64,000 nt of DNA from Candidatus Dormiibacterota bacterium (GCA_035635555.1 DASQAT010000035.1:1-64000); one strand, 5' to 3'; positions 9,257 through 18,141 are shown, counted from the stretch's first letter. A program made the numbers and translations. The notes: generated by a model not told the origin, from the letters alone.

Positions 9257-9730
9257 CTGGGCCGTCCCCTCGCAGTCGGGTCACACGCGCCGGATTTCGA
9301 CCTGCCGGGGATCCCCTCCCCCGTCTCGATCCGGACGATGGGCGCCGTGCCGCGCGTCATCGAGTTCCACCGCGGCACCTGGTGACCCGCCTGCCGCCAC
9401 AGGCTCTCGCAGTTGCGAGACGGATGGGCGAGGGTGGAGGAGCGTGGCGCCCGCCTGGTGGTCGTCCTCTGTCAGGATCCGGGGGCCGCGCGGGCCTATT
9501 TCGACGCGCATCCCGTCCCGTACCCGGTGGCGATCGACCAGGAGAGAAGGGTCGCGAAAGCCTACGGTGTCTACCGTCTCCTCGGTTTCGACTCGGTTCA
9601 CATCGCGCGTCCCGCCACCTTCATCGTCGACGGCGGCGGGATCGTCCGAGATCGGTTCGTGGCGCAGGTGCAGTGGCAGAAGATGCCGATCGATGCGATC
9701 CTGCGAGCCCTGACGGTCAAGGGTTCCTAA
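9257..9730 (+). CDS. Redoxin (AhpC/TSA-type) selenoprotein with in-frame TGA at the active site
   Basis: Thioredoxin-fold redoxin of about 157 residues if TGA at 9383-9385 is read as selenocysteine. Before it comes VGSHAPDFDLPG and VIEFHRGTW; after it PACRHRLSQLRDGW, then AIDQERRVAKAYGVY and PATFIVDGGGIVRD, all in one frame and typical of peroxiredoxin-like proteins. The family motif is RG-x-W-C-P-x-C, so the TGA replaces the first cysteine and gives a U-P-A-C motif. A SECIS-like hairpin follows at the right distance. The start is probably CTG 9257, with AAGGAGG 9 nt upstream; it is the first start after the TATAAT box. Alternatives are a single-base sequencing error or a pseudogene. It converges on the dockerin gene, with a 4-bp overlap of stops. 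Confidence 0.78.
9389..9420 (+). promoter_or_regulatory. Candidate bacterial SECIS element
   Basis: Directly after the TGA two stems abut: GCCTG/CAGGC (9389-9404, 6-nt loop) and TCTCGC/GCGAGA (9405-9420, loop AGTT). The G of the second loop is 27 nt after the TGA. Known bacterial SECIS hairpins lie within the coding region just downstream of UGA, with a G (often GU) in a small apical loop about 16-37 nt away. Position and loop agree; the sequence is not diagnostic by itself. Confidence 0.5.
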
Positions 9731-12696
9731 TGGCAGCCCGGCGTCCGGCGCCCGAAGTACTGGACGAAGACGGCGAGATCGTTCCCGTCGACGACATCGT
9801 CTCCAGTCAGGTCCCACTGGGGACTGAAGCCCGGATCGGCGGACGTCGTGGCCCAGGCACGGGCGAGCACGTTGAGGTCGATCCCGTCCACCGTGCAATT
9901 GCCGTTGAGGTCCGGCGTGCGCACCACTTTCAACGCATTGCGGAGCGTGCCGGACAGCTGGTCCGGGTTGGTGACCGTGATGTCGCGAGGTCCGAGGGCA
10001 GCCGTCGTATCGACCGTGAGCGTCGCCTTCAGGTGCATCGCGTCGATGAGGACCGTCGGGCCGGATGTGATCCCGGATCCGAGGTTCAGGACGGCGCCCT
10101 GCTGAAAGCCTGTCCCGGTCACCTGGATATCCTGCACCCCCGGTTCAACGATGATGGTCGAATTGGTCGTCGTCTCCATGACCGAGGTCACGGTGGGTAT
10201 GGAGGAGACCGTGGTGCTGACAGAGGCGCCCACGGTCGGCGCCGTCTCGACGGGGTCGATGCTGTAAGAGGCGTTCGTGATGACGGTCCCGCTCGCCAGC
10301 GGACTGGCGACACTGACCACCAGCTGCACGGAGCCTGAGCCGCCGGCCGCCAGAGCCCCGATCGACCAGGTTACGACACCGCCCGACAGCGCTCCGCCCC
10401 CTGTCGCGGACACGAACGTCGTATTGACCGGGACCGTGTCGGACAGCACCACTCCGGTCGCGCCCGAGTTCCCCGTGTTTGCGTAGGCGAGCGTGTAGGT
10501 GATCGTTCCACCCGCCGCTACCGGGTCCGGGGCGTCGGTCGCCGACACCGTCAGGACCGGCGCCGAGGTCACGGTCGTCGTGATGGCACTGCCATTGACC
10601 GGCGCGGTCTCCGTGGAGTCGATGCTGTAGTTGCCGTCTGTGATGACCGTCCCGTTCGCCAGCGGGCTGTTGACGCGGACCACGAGCTGGACGGAGCCCG
10701 AGCCGCCAGCCGCCAGCGCCCCGATCGACCAGGTGACCACGCTGCCCGACAGCGTCCCACCCCCGGTCGCCGACACGAACGTCGTATTCACCGGGACCGT
10801 GTCCGACAGCACCACTCCGGTCGCGCCCGAGTTCCCCGTGTTCGCATAGGCGAGCGTGTAGGTGATCGTGCCGCCCGCCGCCACCGGGTCCGGAGCGTCG
10901 GTCGCAGACACCGTCAGGACCGGCGCCGAGGTCACGGTCGTGGTGATGGCATTGCCGGTGACAGGCGAAGTCTCGGTGGAGTCGATGTTGAGTGTGCCGT
11001 TCGTGATGACGGTCCCGTTCGCCAGAGGACTGTTGACCCTGACCGTCAGCGTCAAGGATCCGGAGCCGCCCGCTGCCAGCGCGCCGATCGACCAGGTGAC
11101 GACACCGGCCGACAACGTCCCGCCGCCGGTCGCCGACACGAACGTCGTATTGACCGGAACCGTGTCCGAGAGCATAACCGCGGTCGCGCCGGAGTTCCCC
11201 GTGTTCGAATAAACGAGCGTGTAGGTGATCGTGCCGCCCGCCGCCACCGGGTCCGGCGCGTCGGTCGCAGACACCGTCAGGACCGGCGCCGAAGTCACTG
11301 TGGTGGTGATGGCGCTCCCACTGACCGGCGCGGTCTCCGTGGAGTCGATGTTGTAGGTGCCGTCGGTGACGACGGTCCCGTTCGCCAGAGGACTGTTGAC
11401 GCGGACCACGAGCTGCACCGAGCCGGAGCCGCCCGCCGCCAGCGCGCCGATCGACCAGGTCACGACTCCGGACGACAGCGTCCCGCCTCCCGTCGCCGAC
11501 ACGAACGTCGTATTGACCGGAACCGTGTCCGACAGCACGACCGCGGTCGCGCCCGAGTTCCCCGTGTTCGAGTAAGCGAGCGTGTAGGTGATCGTGCCGC
11601 CCGCCGCCACCGGGTCCGGCGCGTCGCTCGCCGACACCGCCAGGACCGGCGCCGAGGTCACGGTGGTCGTGTCGTCGACACCGTTGACCGCGGTGGTCTG
11701 GGCGCTCGCGACGCTGTACGTCTGGTTGTGGATCACGGTGCCGTTCGCAAGCGGGCTGGCGACGCGGACCGCGAGCTGGACGGTGCCTGAAGCGCCGGCG
11801 GCGAGCGAGGCGATCGACCAGGTGACGACGGAGCCGGAGAGGGTGCCGCTGCCGGCGGAGACCAACGTGGTGTTGGCCGGCAGGGTGTCGGTTACGCGGA
11901 TCGACGTCGCGTCGGCATTGCCGGTGTTCGCGTAGGACAGCGTGTACGTCAGGGTCGCTCCCGCGGGGACCGGGTCGGGCGTATCGGTGGATACGATGGT
12001 CAGGACCGGTGTTGACATCACGGTCGTAGTGATGCCCGGTCCGGCGACAGAACCGGTCTCGTTGCTCACGATCGCATACGCGGCATGTGTGATCAGCGTC
12101 CCGTTCGGCAGCGGGCTGGCGACGCGGACGACGAGCTGCACGGAGCCGGAGGCGCCGGCCGCCAGCGCACCGATCGTCCAGGTGACGACGGAACCCGACA
12201 GGTTGCCGCCGGCGGTGGCGCTGACGAACGCCGTATTGGCTGGAACGGTGTCGCTGATCAGCACGCCGGTGGCCGTGACATTTCCCGAATTCGAATACGA
12301 CAGCGTGTAGGTCAGGGTCGCTCCGGCGGCCACCGGGTCCGGCGCATCCGTCGCCGTGACGGTCGGGCTCGGCGCGAGCACGGTCGGTGTCGACGAGATC
12401 TCGTTCGAGGGCCCGCTCACGTTGCCGGCCAGGTCGTACGCGACGACGGTGAAGTAGTAGGTGGTGCTGGCCGTCAGGCCGCTCACGGCGTACGACGTCT
12501 GATTGCCGACATCGATGGTTGCGGTGTAGTTGCCCGAGGTCGTTCCGTACAGAATCCGGTAGCCGGAGAGATCCGACTCCGTGTTCGCGTCCCAGGCGAG
12601 CTGGACGACCGTCGATGCGTATGCCGTGCCCGTGGCCGCCCCCAGACACACGACGAGCCAGGACACGATTAGCCGGAGACTCCAGCGTCCCGACAC
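9727..12696 (-). CDS. Secreted DUF11-repeat protein with fibronectin III and C-terminal dockerin
   Basis: 989 residues, exported by an N-terminal signal peptide (ending near GTAYAS). Order of parts: a fibronectin type III domain (about 30-105, WDANTESDLSGYRILYG), six DUF11 repeats of about 121 residues (each near DAPDPVAAG-x-x-TYTL and ending in TTTV), an IPT/TIG-like domain (about 830-920), and a dockerin-like pair of calcium loops (about 925-989). The second loop, DLTGDDVVDGNDLAVFVQYF, matches the dockerin pattern closely. Dockerins bind cohesin domains, and two cohesin-like lipoproteins are encoded at 55.4-56.9 kb. The GTG start at 12696 follows a G-rich ribosome site. DUF11 repeats are common in surface adhesins; the ligand is unknown. 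Confidence 0.9.
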   Translation of the reverse strand: MSGRWSLRLIVSWLVVCLGAATGTAYASTVVQLAWDANTESDLSGYRILYGTTSGNYTATIDVGNQTSYAVSGLTASTTYYFTVVAYDLAGNVSGPSNEISSTPTVLAPSPTVTATDAPDPVAAGATLTYTLSYSNSGNVTATGVLISDTVPANTAFVSATAGGNLSGSVVTWTIGALAAGASGSVQLVVRVASPLPNGTLITHAAYAIVSNETGSVAGPGITTTVMSTPVLTIVSTDTPDPVPAGATLTYTLSYANTGNADATSIRVTDTLPANTTLVSAGSGTLSGSVVTWSIASLAAGASGTVQLAVRVASPLANGTVIHNQTYSVASAQTTAVNGVDDTTTVTSAPVLAVSASDAPDPVAAGGTITYTLAYSNTGNSGATAVVLSDTVPVNTTFVSATGGGTLSSGVVTWSIGALAAGGSGSVQLVVRVNSPLANGTVVTDGTYNIDSTETAPVSGSAITTTVTSAPVLTVSATDAPDPVAAGGTITYTLVYSNTGNSGATAVMLSDTVPVNTTFVSATGGGTLSAGVVTWSIGALAAGGSGSLTLTVRVNSPLANGTVITNGTLNIDSTETSPVTGNAITTTVTSAPVLTVSATDAPDPVAAGGTITYTLAYANTGNSGATGVVLSDTVPVNTTFVSATGGGTLSGSVVTWSIGALAAGGSGSVQLVVRVNSPLANGTVITDGNYSIDSTETAPVNGSAITTTVTSAPVLTVSATDAPDPVAAGGTITYTLAYANTGNSGATGVVLSDTVPVNTTFVSATGGGALSGGVVTWSIGALAAGGSGSVQLVVSVASPLASGTVITNASYSIDPVETAPTVGASVSTTVSSIPTVTSVMETTTNSTIIVEPGVQDIQVTGTGFQQGAVLNLGSGITSGPTVLIDAMHLKATLTVDTTAALGPRDITVTNPDQLSGTLRNALKVVRTPDLNGNCTVDGIDLNVLARAWATTSADPGFSPQWDLTGDDVVDGNDLAVFVQYFGRRTPGCH
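10128..12330 (-). repeat. Six tandem DUF11 repeats with a 363-bp period
   Basis: The block GCGTGTAGGT on the plus strand recurs at 10491, 10854, 11217 and 11580, exactly 363 bp (121 codons) apart, and neighbouring units are nearly identical in DNA. The two upstream units are more diverged. The same period is used in the giant gene at 32.5-48.8 kb. Confidence 0.88.
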
Positions 12697-13072
12697 TCAG
12701 CCACCCCCCCGCAGCACGGAAATGAAATCTCGACGGTCTCGCTCTCTTGAGAAGCAAGCGGGATGCCTGCACTCTTTCGAAATGCTTTCGAGATTCAGAA
12801 TTCAAGAGATTGGACGGACAGAACTTGCGATGGGTGGATCTTCGACACGCGCGCCGTCAAAGAGATGTGGCACCGTCAAAGTGATCGCGCGTGACAGGAA
12901 TGTGCTGTGCGGCGCTTCAGAAATGTCATGACGCGGGACTCACGCGCGGCTTCGAACGTGCTGATCCACGTCTGCGCGTTCTTCGGGGTGTCCGATGGGG
13001 AGGGCTTCTTGTCCCTTCAGGCTGGCAGGGCCGAGAGACAGTGGCTCAACGAGGACTCCGAAGGTCGGTGGC
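12697..13072. other. Non-coding gap between the dockerin gene and the TetR promoter
   Basis: This stretch lies between two divergently transcribed genes. It is less GC-rich than its surroundings near 12720-12920. I see no conserved ORF, RNA gene or clear promoter in it; short ORFs here have no recognisable protein character. Confidence 0.5.
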
Positions 13073-13115
13073 TTGACATGAACGGGAACGCGGATATATA
13101 TGAATTCGCATTCAT
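13073..13115 (+). promoter_or_regulatory. Promoter and probable TetR operator
   Basis: A consensus -35 TTGACA (13073-13078) is followed 16 bp later by TATATA (13095-13100). A palindrome ATGAAT-TCGC-ATTCAT (13100-13115) overlaps the -10/start region, and an outer pair CATGAAC (13077-13083)/GTTCATG (13116-13122) encloses it. TetR-family proteins usually bind palindromes of about 16 bp in their own promoters, so autorepression is likely. Confidence 0.55.
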
Positions 13116-13145
13116 GTTCATGGACGCCTCGTGGCGGAGCCCGGC

Positions 13146-13829
13146 ATGAAGAGAAGTCGGGCGGCGGCCCGCATCCCGGAACCTCAGCAGGAGAGAAGCC
13201 GGCGGACGATGCGGCGGCTGATGGAGGCCGCCGAAGAGGTCATCGCCGAGCGCGGAGTGAGCGGTCTGACGGTCGGCGAGGTGGCCCGGCGGGCCGGCAC
13301 GGCGGTGGGGACGATCTACACCCGGTTCCCCGACAAGGACACCTTCCTGCGCACCCTCCATGACCGGTTCTTCGCGCGGGCATCCGTCACCGCGGATACC
13401 GTCTTCGATTCGTCGCGCCGTCGGAACCTGCCCGTGCGTGATTTGCTCGCCGGCTGTGTGCGGCTGCTGGTGAGGAACTACCGCGCGCGCCGCGGCCTGC
13501 TGCGTGCCCTTCTGCTGTACGTGCGCATGCATGACGATGGGGCGTTCCAGACGCGTGCCGAGCGCCTCAACCTGCGCTTCCTGGCTCGGCTCAAGGGGCT
13601 GATCCTGAGCCGTCGCTCGGAGTTGCGGCACCCCGATCCGGAGCGCGCCGTTCTGGTCGGCCTCATGATGATCGACGGGGCGGCCAAGGAGGCGATTCTC
13701 TTCGGCGAGGCGCGGCCGGCGTCGCTCTCCGTGTCCGACGCCTTCCTGGTCGCCGAGCTCACGCGGGCCATCTGCGCCCACCTCGGCGTGGAGACGGCAC
13801 CCCGCCGACACGCGAGATTGAAGTCGTGA
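13146..13829 (+). CDS. TetR/AcrR family transcriptional regulator
   Basis: 227-residue repressor-type regulator. The N-terminal helix-turn-helix runs over about residues 20-70 (RSRRTMRRLMEAAEEVIAER, then GEVARRAGTAVGTIYTRFPD), the classical TetR signature with YxxF. The C-terminal ligand/dimer domain is helical and not assignable. The ATG at 13146 has GGAG 6 nt upstream; an in-frame GTG at 13131 is a weaker start. The gene follows its own candidate operator and converges on the kelch gene, which ends 5 bp away. The regulated targets are unknown; the divergent dockerin gene is a candidate only by position. Confidence 0.9.
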   Translation: MKRSRAAARIPEPQQERSRRTMRRLMEAAEEVIAERGVSGLTVGEVARRAGTAVGTIYTRFPDKDTFLRTLHDRFFARASVTADTVFDSSRRRNLPVRDLLAGCVRLLVRNYRARRGLLRALLLYVRMHDDGAFQTRAERLNLRFLARLKGLILSRRSELRHPDPERAVLVGLMMIDGAAKEAILFGEARPASLSVSDAFLVAELTRAICAHLGVETAPRRHARLKS

Positions 13830-13833
13830 GGAT

Positions 13834-16800
13834 CTACTTCTTCCTCAGTGACTGTGAGCCAGGAAACCCACTCGCCTCGCCCGGGCAGGCGAGATCGCAA
13901 AGCGTCGGCTCCTCCGGCCAGGGAGCCGTCTCCGTCCCCCACCCGCTCGGGGTCTGCGCGTCCCAGTACTGCACGAGATAGAAGAAGGCCTTCCCCGCTG
14001 TCGGGATATCAGCCGTATTCCCTTCCGTGTAGCTCGCCACCGGCAAGCCCGAGGCCAGGACACGGACCGGCCCCAGCCACAGCGTTCCCGATTGCTCCGT
14101 CACCTGATCGAGATCGCCCTGGATCACGTCGTACTTCAGCGCCCCCGGCACGTCATTCCAGTACACATGCGCCAGGGCAGGGGCCCCGCCCGGCTCGAGA
14201 ATCATCAGCAGGGGCTCCGGCCCCGTCCCGAGATCGTGAGGCACCGTCACGACTCCGAGCGCGGACGTCGCGTTGCCCGAAGCGTCGCGTGCCCTGTACG
14301 TCAGCGTGTAGGTCCGCCCCGGTCCATCGGCGGATCGCTCCGCGCGCAAGTGCGGCCTGTTCGCCGCGGTGTCGTGGACCGCATCCTGGATGTCTCCCGA
14401 GGTGTTCCCGTCCCCGGCGCCCGGATCGTCGTCTGGCTCGCTGCTCGTCGCCGAGACCAGCACCGCGCCCGCCGTCGGGTCACAGACATCGCTCACCTGC
14501 CACGCCGCTGGGTCCGGAACCATACGGTGATTCGGCGGCCAGAGAACGGTCTCCGCAAGGGCGAGCGAGATCTGAGGCGGAGCCGTATCCACGACGTTGG
14601 CGACGACACCTTCCGTGGCTCTGCGGCCGTCGCTGTCCTCGACGGTCAGCGTCAGGTGACTCGTCCCGAGAGGAAGCGTGACCACGGGCGCGGCCTCCTT
14701 GAGTACGCCATCCCCCTCGGGGAACGGGCCGCTCCAGCTGAACGAGAGCTCGCTCGCGGGGTTGCAGCTGAGCGCCGTGGCGCTCAGCGCGACAGGCGTG
14801 CCGGCGGCCCGGGCGCACTCGATCGTCCGGCTCGCATCGGTCGAGATGCCGATCTCCCCGATCGCAGCAGGGATGTATTGACCGCCCGTGCTCTCGTCGC
14901 CCCAGAGGATCATCGAGGTGCCCGTCCAGATCGCCACGTGGGCCTCGCGTGCCGAGGGGGCATCGTCGAGCGAAGTCGCGCTCCATGCATCGCGGACCGG
15001 ATCGTACCTTCCCCCTGTATTGAGGGTGTTGCCGTACCTGCCGCCCCACACGATCATCTCGTGCCCCGTCCAGACGGCCGAGTGCGACCAGCGGCCGGCG
15101 GGAGCAGCGACCGTGCTCGTGGGCGTCCAGGCATCGGCGATCGGATCGTACTGCCCCCCAGTGTCCAGTCCGGAGGACGCATCGTTGGCTCCGCCCCAGA
15201 CGATCGCTTCGTGTCCGTCCCAGAGGATCGAGTGTCCGTATCGACCGGAGGGTGCGCCGGTCGTCGAAATCGGGGACCATGCATCGGCGAGCGGATCGTA
15301 TCGCGCACCATCGTCATAGTAGGTCGTCGGATACTCCGCCGTCGCCCCTCCCCAGACGAGCATGACGCTCCCGGTCCAGGCCGCTGTGGTGTCGCTCCGG
15401 TAGGTCGGGAAATCCCGCGGCGCGGGCGCTCCGACGGTCGAGGTGGGCAGCCAGACGTCGGCGTCGGGATCGTAACGCCCGCCGGTGTTGAAACCCGCGG
15501 AGATGTAGGGGCCACCGCTGCGCCCGCCCCACACGATCATCTGGTGACCCGTCCAGACGGCCGTGTGATTTGCCCTGGGGGCCGGGGCATCGACCAATGA
15601 GGTCGTCTGCCACGCGTCCGCGATCGGATCGTACCGTCCCCCGCTGTCCAGATCGGTGGAGCCGAAGGATCCTCCCCAGACCACCATGCGAGTACCGGTC
15701 CAGATGGCCGTGTTGAAGCCGCGTGCCGACGGAACATCGATCATGGAGGTGGCCGCCCAGGAATCGGAAGCCGGGTCGTACCGTCCCCCGGTGTTCAACA
15801 GGCCCCCGCTGTACGTGCCTCCCCACACTGCCATCACGCTGCCAGTCCAGATTGCCGAGCTCGTGAAGCGCGGCGAGGGGGCATCGCCGGTCGAGATGGG
15901 CGTCCAGCTGTCGCTCGAGGGATCGTATCGTCCACCGTCTCCGGGAGGACCCGGAGTCGACTGGCCCCCCCAGACGAGCATGAGACCCCCCGTCCACACC
16001 GCCTCATGGTTGACCCGGGCGCCCGGCGCATTGCTCTGGGACGTGGGCGTCCAGCTGTCGACTTCCGGGTCGTATCGGCCTCCGGAGCTCGTCCCATTCG
16101 AGCCCGCCCAGACGATCATCAGGGACCCCGTCCAGACGGCGGAGTGAGACGAGCGCCCCTCCGGCGCCCCGGCCGTTGTCATCGGACTCCACGCATCTGT
16201 CTCGGGGTCGTATCGACCTCCGCTGTTCATGTCGTCGTGTCCTCGTCTCGGATCGTCGAGACCCCCGCCCCAGACGAGCATGACGCTCCCCGTCCAGACC
16301 GCGGAATGCGCCGAGCGCTTCGTGGGCACGTTGATAATCGAGGTGGTCTCCCAGCTGTCCGAGTCCGGATCGTAACGTCCCCCCGTGTTCAGGCTGAAGG
16401 TCCCGTCCGTGCCCCCCCAGACGACCATCCTCGTGCCTGTCCACACCGCCGTGTGTCCCGACCTTGGCGATGGAGCGTTCACCAGGGATGTTGGACTCCA
16501 GGCATCCGTCAGCGGGTCGTACATTCCCCCGGTGTCCTGACCGAAGCCTCCCCATACGATCATCCTGCTCCCGGTCCAGACCGTGGTGTGCTGTGTCCGG
16601 CCGCTCGGAGCATTGATCGTACTCATGGGCATCCAGGTGTCCGTGAGAGGGTTGTATCGGCCCCCCGTCGGAAGGTAATCGACCGTGATGCCGCTCCAGA
16701 CCAGTCCGCCCCAGACGATCATCTCCGTACCGGTCCAGATCGCAGAATGCGCCAGGCGGGGGTCGGGCGCGCCCTTGGTCGTGATCGATGTCCAGGTGTC

Positions 16801-17838
16801 GGTCAAGGGATCGTATCGAGCCCCCGAATTTCGCGACGCACCCCCCCAGACGATCATGTCCGTGCCGGTCCAGACGGCCGATTGCCCCGTGACGAATTCG
16901 GGTACGTCATCCAGGCTGCCGTTGTCCCAGGTGTCGCCCGGGAGACAGGGCTGTCCCCCGACCGTGAGAGGACAGGCCTCGGGCATCCCGTCGATCACGG
17001 TCCCCACGGATTCCGCGCTCAGCGCGGCCGACCCCTGTCGCGTCTGCGCCCACCAATCGGCCCATGTCATCTTGGGAACCGTGTATGCCGCGAACGTGAG
17101 GTGTCGAGCATCCAGAGCGAGGGTCGCGGTCATGACGAACCTCTCCCGTTCTTCGGCGATGGGGCTCACCTGGCCGACCGCGGACGGGAGCCGACCTCGT
17201 AGTCTCTGGAACTCCTCCTCTGCCACCGGCAGGATCAGCCGGTCCGGTTTTCCGCCCGGGCCCTTCGGCTGTCCGTGAGCCATCGGCACGACTTCCATCA
17301 CCGATCGCTGCGGCTCTTCCTCCCAGACACTGCGCCTTCCGCTCGACAGGGAGTCGTGCAGGTCCTGCGACTTCCGACGGCTGTCGCCGTGGATGCGCGT
17401 GTCATGGTCGAAGAAATTGTGCGCCAGACGCTCGGCCAGAATCGCCCGGACATAGCACTCCTGGAACAGGAATGAATCGCCGCCGAGAGCCGATCGAATC
17501 TCCCGCAGGCGCTCGGGCAGGCGCGAGTGGCGACTGATGCGCTCCTGCTCCGCGTGGAGCATCTTCGCGGTGATGGGAGTCCGCCAGATCGACCGGAGCG
17601 CCGTCGATTCCTCGAGGTAGGTCCTCACCTTGCGCTCCAGGGTCGCGCGCGGCACCGCCTCCTCGAACGACTTCGTCGCCCCGATCTGATGCGAGTAGTA
17701 GACGCGCTCGATCGCCTCCTGGGCCCTGACGCGGTCCTCGAAGGACAGATCGCGTGCAACGGCCCCGGTGGCGGAGGCGAGCAGAGTGCTGGACGCGAGG
17801 ATTGAGGCTGCGGCCAGGCGACGTCGAATGGGGGTCAA
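13834..17838 (-). CDS. Secreted protein with 14 kelch repeats
   Basis: 1,334 residues. A signal peptide (RRRLAAASILASSTLLAS) is followed by a helical region (about 30-300) with no family I recognise, then 14 kelch repeats (about 320-985) of the form HSAVWTG-x-x-MIVWGG, NTGGRYDP, W-x-P-x-S, enough for two beta-propellers. A PKD/HYR-like region follows, and a C-terminal module (YDVIQGDL, AFFYLVQYWD, CDLACPG) resembles the end of the protein encoded at 18.1-20.6 kb. The start is odd: the only standard codon after an in-frame stop is TTG 17838, which touches the ribosome site AGGAG. ATT at 17829 has ideal 9-nt spacing and gives a cleaner signal peptide. Probably a surface or secreted binding protein. 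Confidence 0.87.
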   Translation of the reverse strand: MTPIRRRLAAASILASSTLLASATGAVARDLSFEDRVRAQEAIERVYYSHQIGATKSFEEAVPRATLERKVRTYLEESTALRSIWRTPITAKMLHAEQERISRHSRLPERLREIRSALGGDSFLFQECYVRAILAERLAHNFFDHDTRIHGDSRRKSQDLHDSLSSGRRSVWEEEPQRSVMEVVPMAHGQPKGPGGKPDRLILPVAEEEFQRLRGRLPSAVGQVSPIAEERERFVMTATLALDARHLTFAAYTVPKMTWADWWAQTRQGSAALSAESVGTVIDGMPEACPLTVGGQPCLPGDTWDNGSLDDVPEFVTGQSAVWTGTDMIVWGGASRNSGARYDPLTDTWTSITTKGAPDPRLAHSAIWTGTEMIVWGGLVWSGITVDYLPTGGRYNPLTDTWMPMSTINAPSGRTQHTTVWTGSRMIVWGGFGQDTGGMYDPLTDAWSPTSLVNAPSPRSGHTAVWTGTRMVVWGGTDGTFSLNTGGRYDPDSDSWETTSIINVPTKRSAHSAVWTGSVMLVWGGGLDDPRRGHDDMNSGGRYDPETDAWSPMTTAGAPEGRSSHSAVWTGSLMIVWAGSNGTSSGGRYDPEVDSWTPTSQSNAPGARVNHEAVWTGGLMLVWGGQSTPGPPGDGGRYDPSSDSWTPISTGDAPSPRFTSSAIWTGSVMAVWGGTYSGGLLNTGGRYDPASDSWAATSMIDVPSARGFNTAIWTGTRMVVWGGSFGSTDLDSGGRYDPIADAWQTTSLVDAPAPRANHTAVWTGHQMIVWGGRSGGPYISAGFNTGGRYDPDADVWLPTSTVGAPAPRDFPTYRSDTTAAWTGSVMLVWGGATAEYPTTYYDDGARYDPLADAWSPISTTGAPSGRYGHSILWDGHEAIVWGGANDASSGLDTGGQYDPIADAWTPTSTVAAPAGRWSHSAVWTGHEMIVWGGRYGNTLNTGGRYDPVRDAWSATSLDDAPSAREAHVAIWTGTSMILWGDESTGGQYIPAAIGEIGISTDASRTIECARAAGTPVALSATALSCNPASELSFSWSGPFPEGDGVLKEAAPVVTLPLGTSHLTLTVEDSDGRRATEGVVANVVDTAPPQISLALAETVLWPPNHRMVPDPAAWQVSDVCDPTAGAVLVSATSSEPDDDPGAGDGNTSGDIQDAVHDTAANRPHLRAERSADGPGRTYTLTYRARDASGNATSALGVVTVPHDLGTGPEPLLMILEPGGAPALAHVYWNDVPGALKYDVIQGDLDQVTEQSGTLWLGPVRVLASGLPVASYTEGNTADIPTAGKAFFYLVQYWDAQTPSGWGTETAPWPEEPTLCDLACPGEASGFPGSQSLRKK
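14880..16880 (-). repeat. Tandem kelch-repeat coding array
   Basis: Fourteen units of about 45-60 codons encode the kelch blades. Core DNA such as CAGACGATCAT and GGATCGTATCG (plus strand) recurs in most units, but spacing varies, unlike the strict 363-bp DUF11 arrays. Confidence 0.8.
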
Positions 17839-18141
17839 CTCCTGAAAGGCTCAACTCCGGCTAAGCCAGGTGAGATGCGGATCATTTACGCTGCACGGGC
17901 ATTCGTGTCAAGGAGATTCACCCCCCGCCTCCGGGTGGGACCGCCTTTCGAAAAGGAGGCCGTCCGATTCCCAAAGCGTAAGACGCCGGGAACGCGCCCC
18001 CGACTCCGGGCGCTGAAGAACGGGACACGAGCCGGGCGTGGCGGGGACTTGGCTCCCGGAGCGCGCTTGGAGTACGATTCGGGCATCCTCGCGCCAGGAC
18101 TCGATGGGGTACGCCGCGACTCGCGGCAAGGGGGGCGTCCG
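17839..18141. other. Divergent intergenic region between the kelch and sugar-dehydrogenase-like genes
   Basis: About 300 bp that must hold both promoters. For the rightward gene, TTGGCT (18049-18054) and TACGAT (18071-18076) with a 16-bp spacer are a weak candidate. The frame of the rightward gene stays open through this region but has no protein-like character. Nothing clearer was seen for the leftward gene. Confidence 0.4.

Noticed and set aside
9210-9713. A 167-codon plus-strand frame overlapping the redoxin gene
   Set aside because: Ser/Pro/Arg-rich frame without structure. The redoxin motifs lie in another frame, interrupted only by the TGA.
9257-9730. Frameshifted or decayed redoxin pseudogene
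   Set aside because: Both sides of the TGA are in the same frame with intact motifs and a good promoter and ribosome site; one stop precisely at the catalytic cysteine fits recoding better. A base-call error cannot be excluded.
12850-12880. Sigma54 promoter (TGGCAC) near 12866
   Set aside because: TGGCAC is present but no TTGC-type -12 element lies at the required spacing.
12581-13149. Small plus-strand ORFs between the dockerin gene and tetR
   Set aside because: They overlap the promoter and palindromes, lack ribosome sites and show no protein-like composition.
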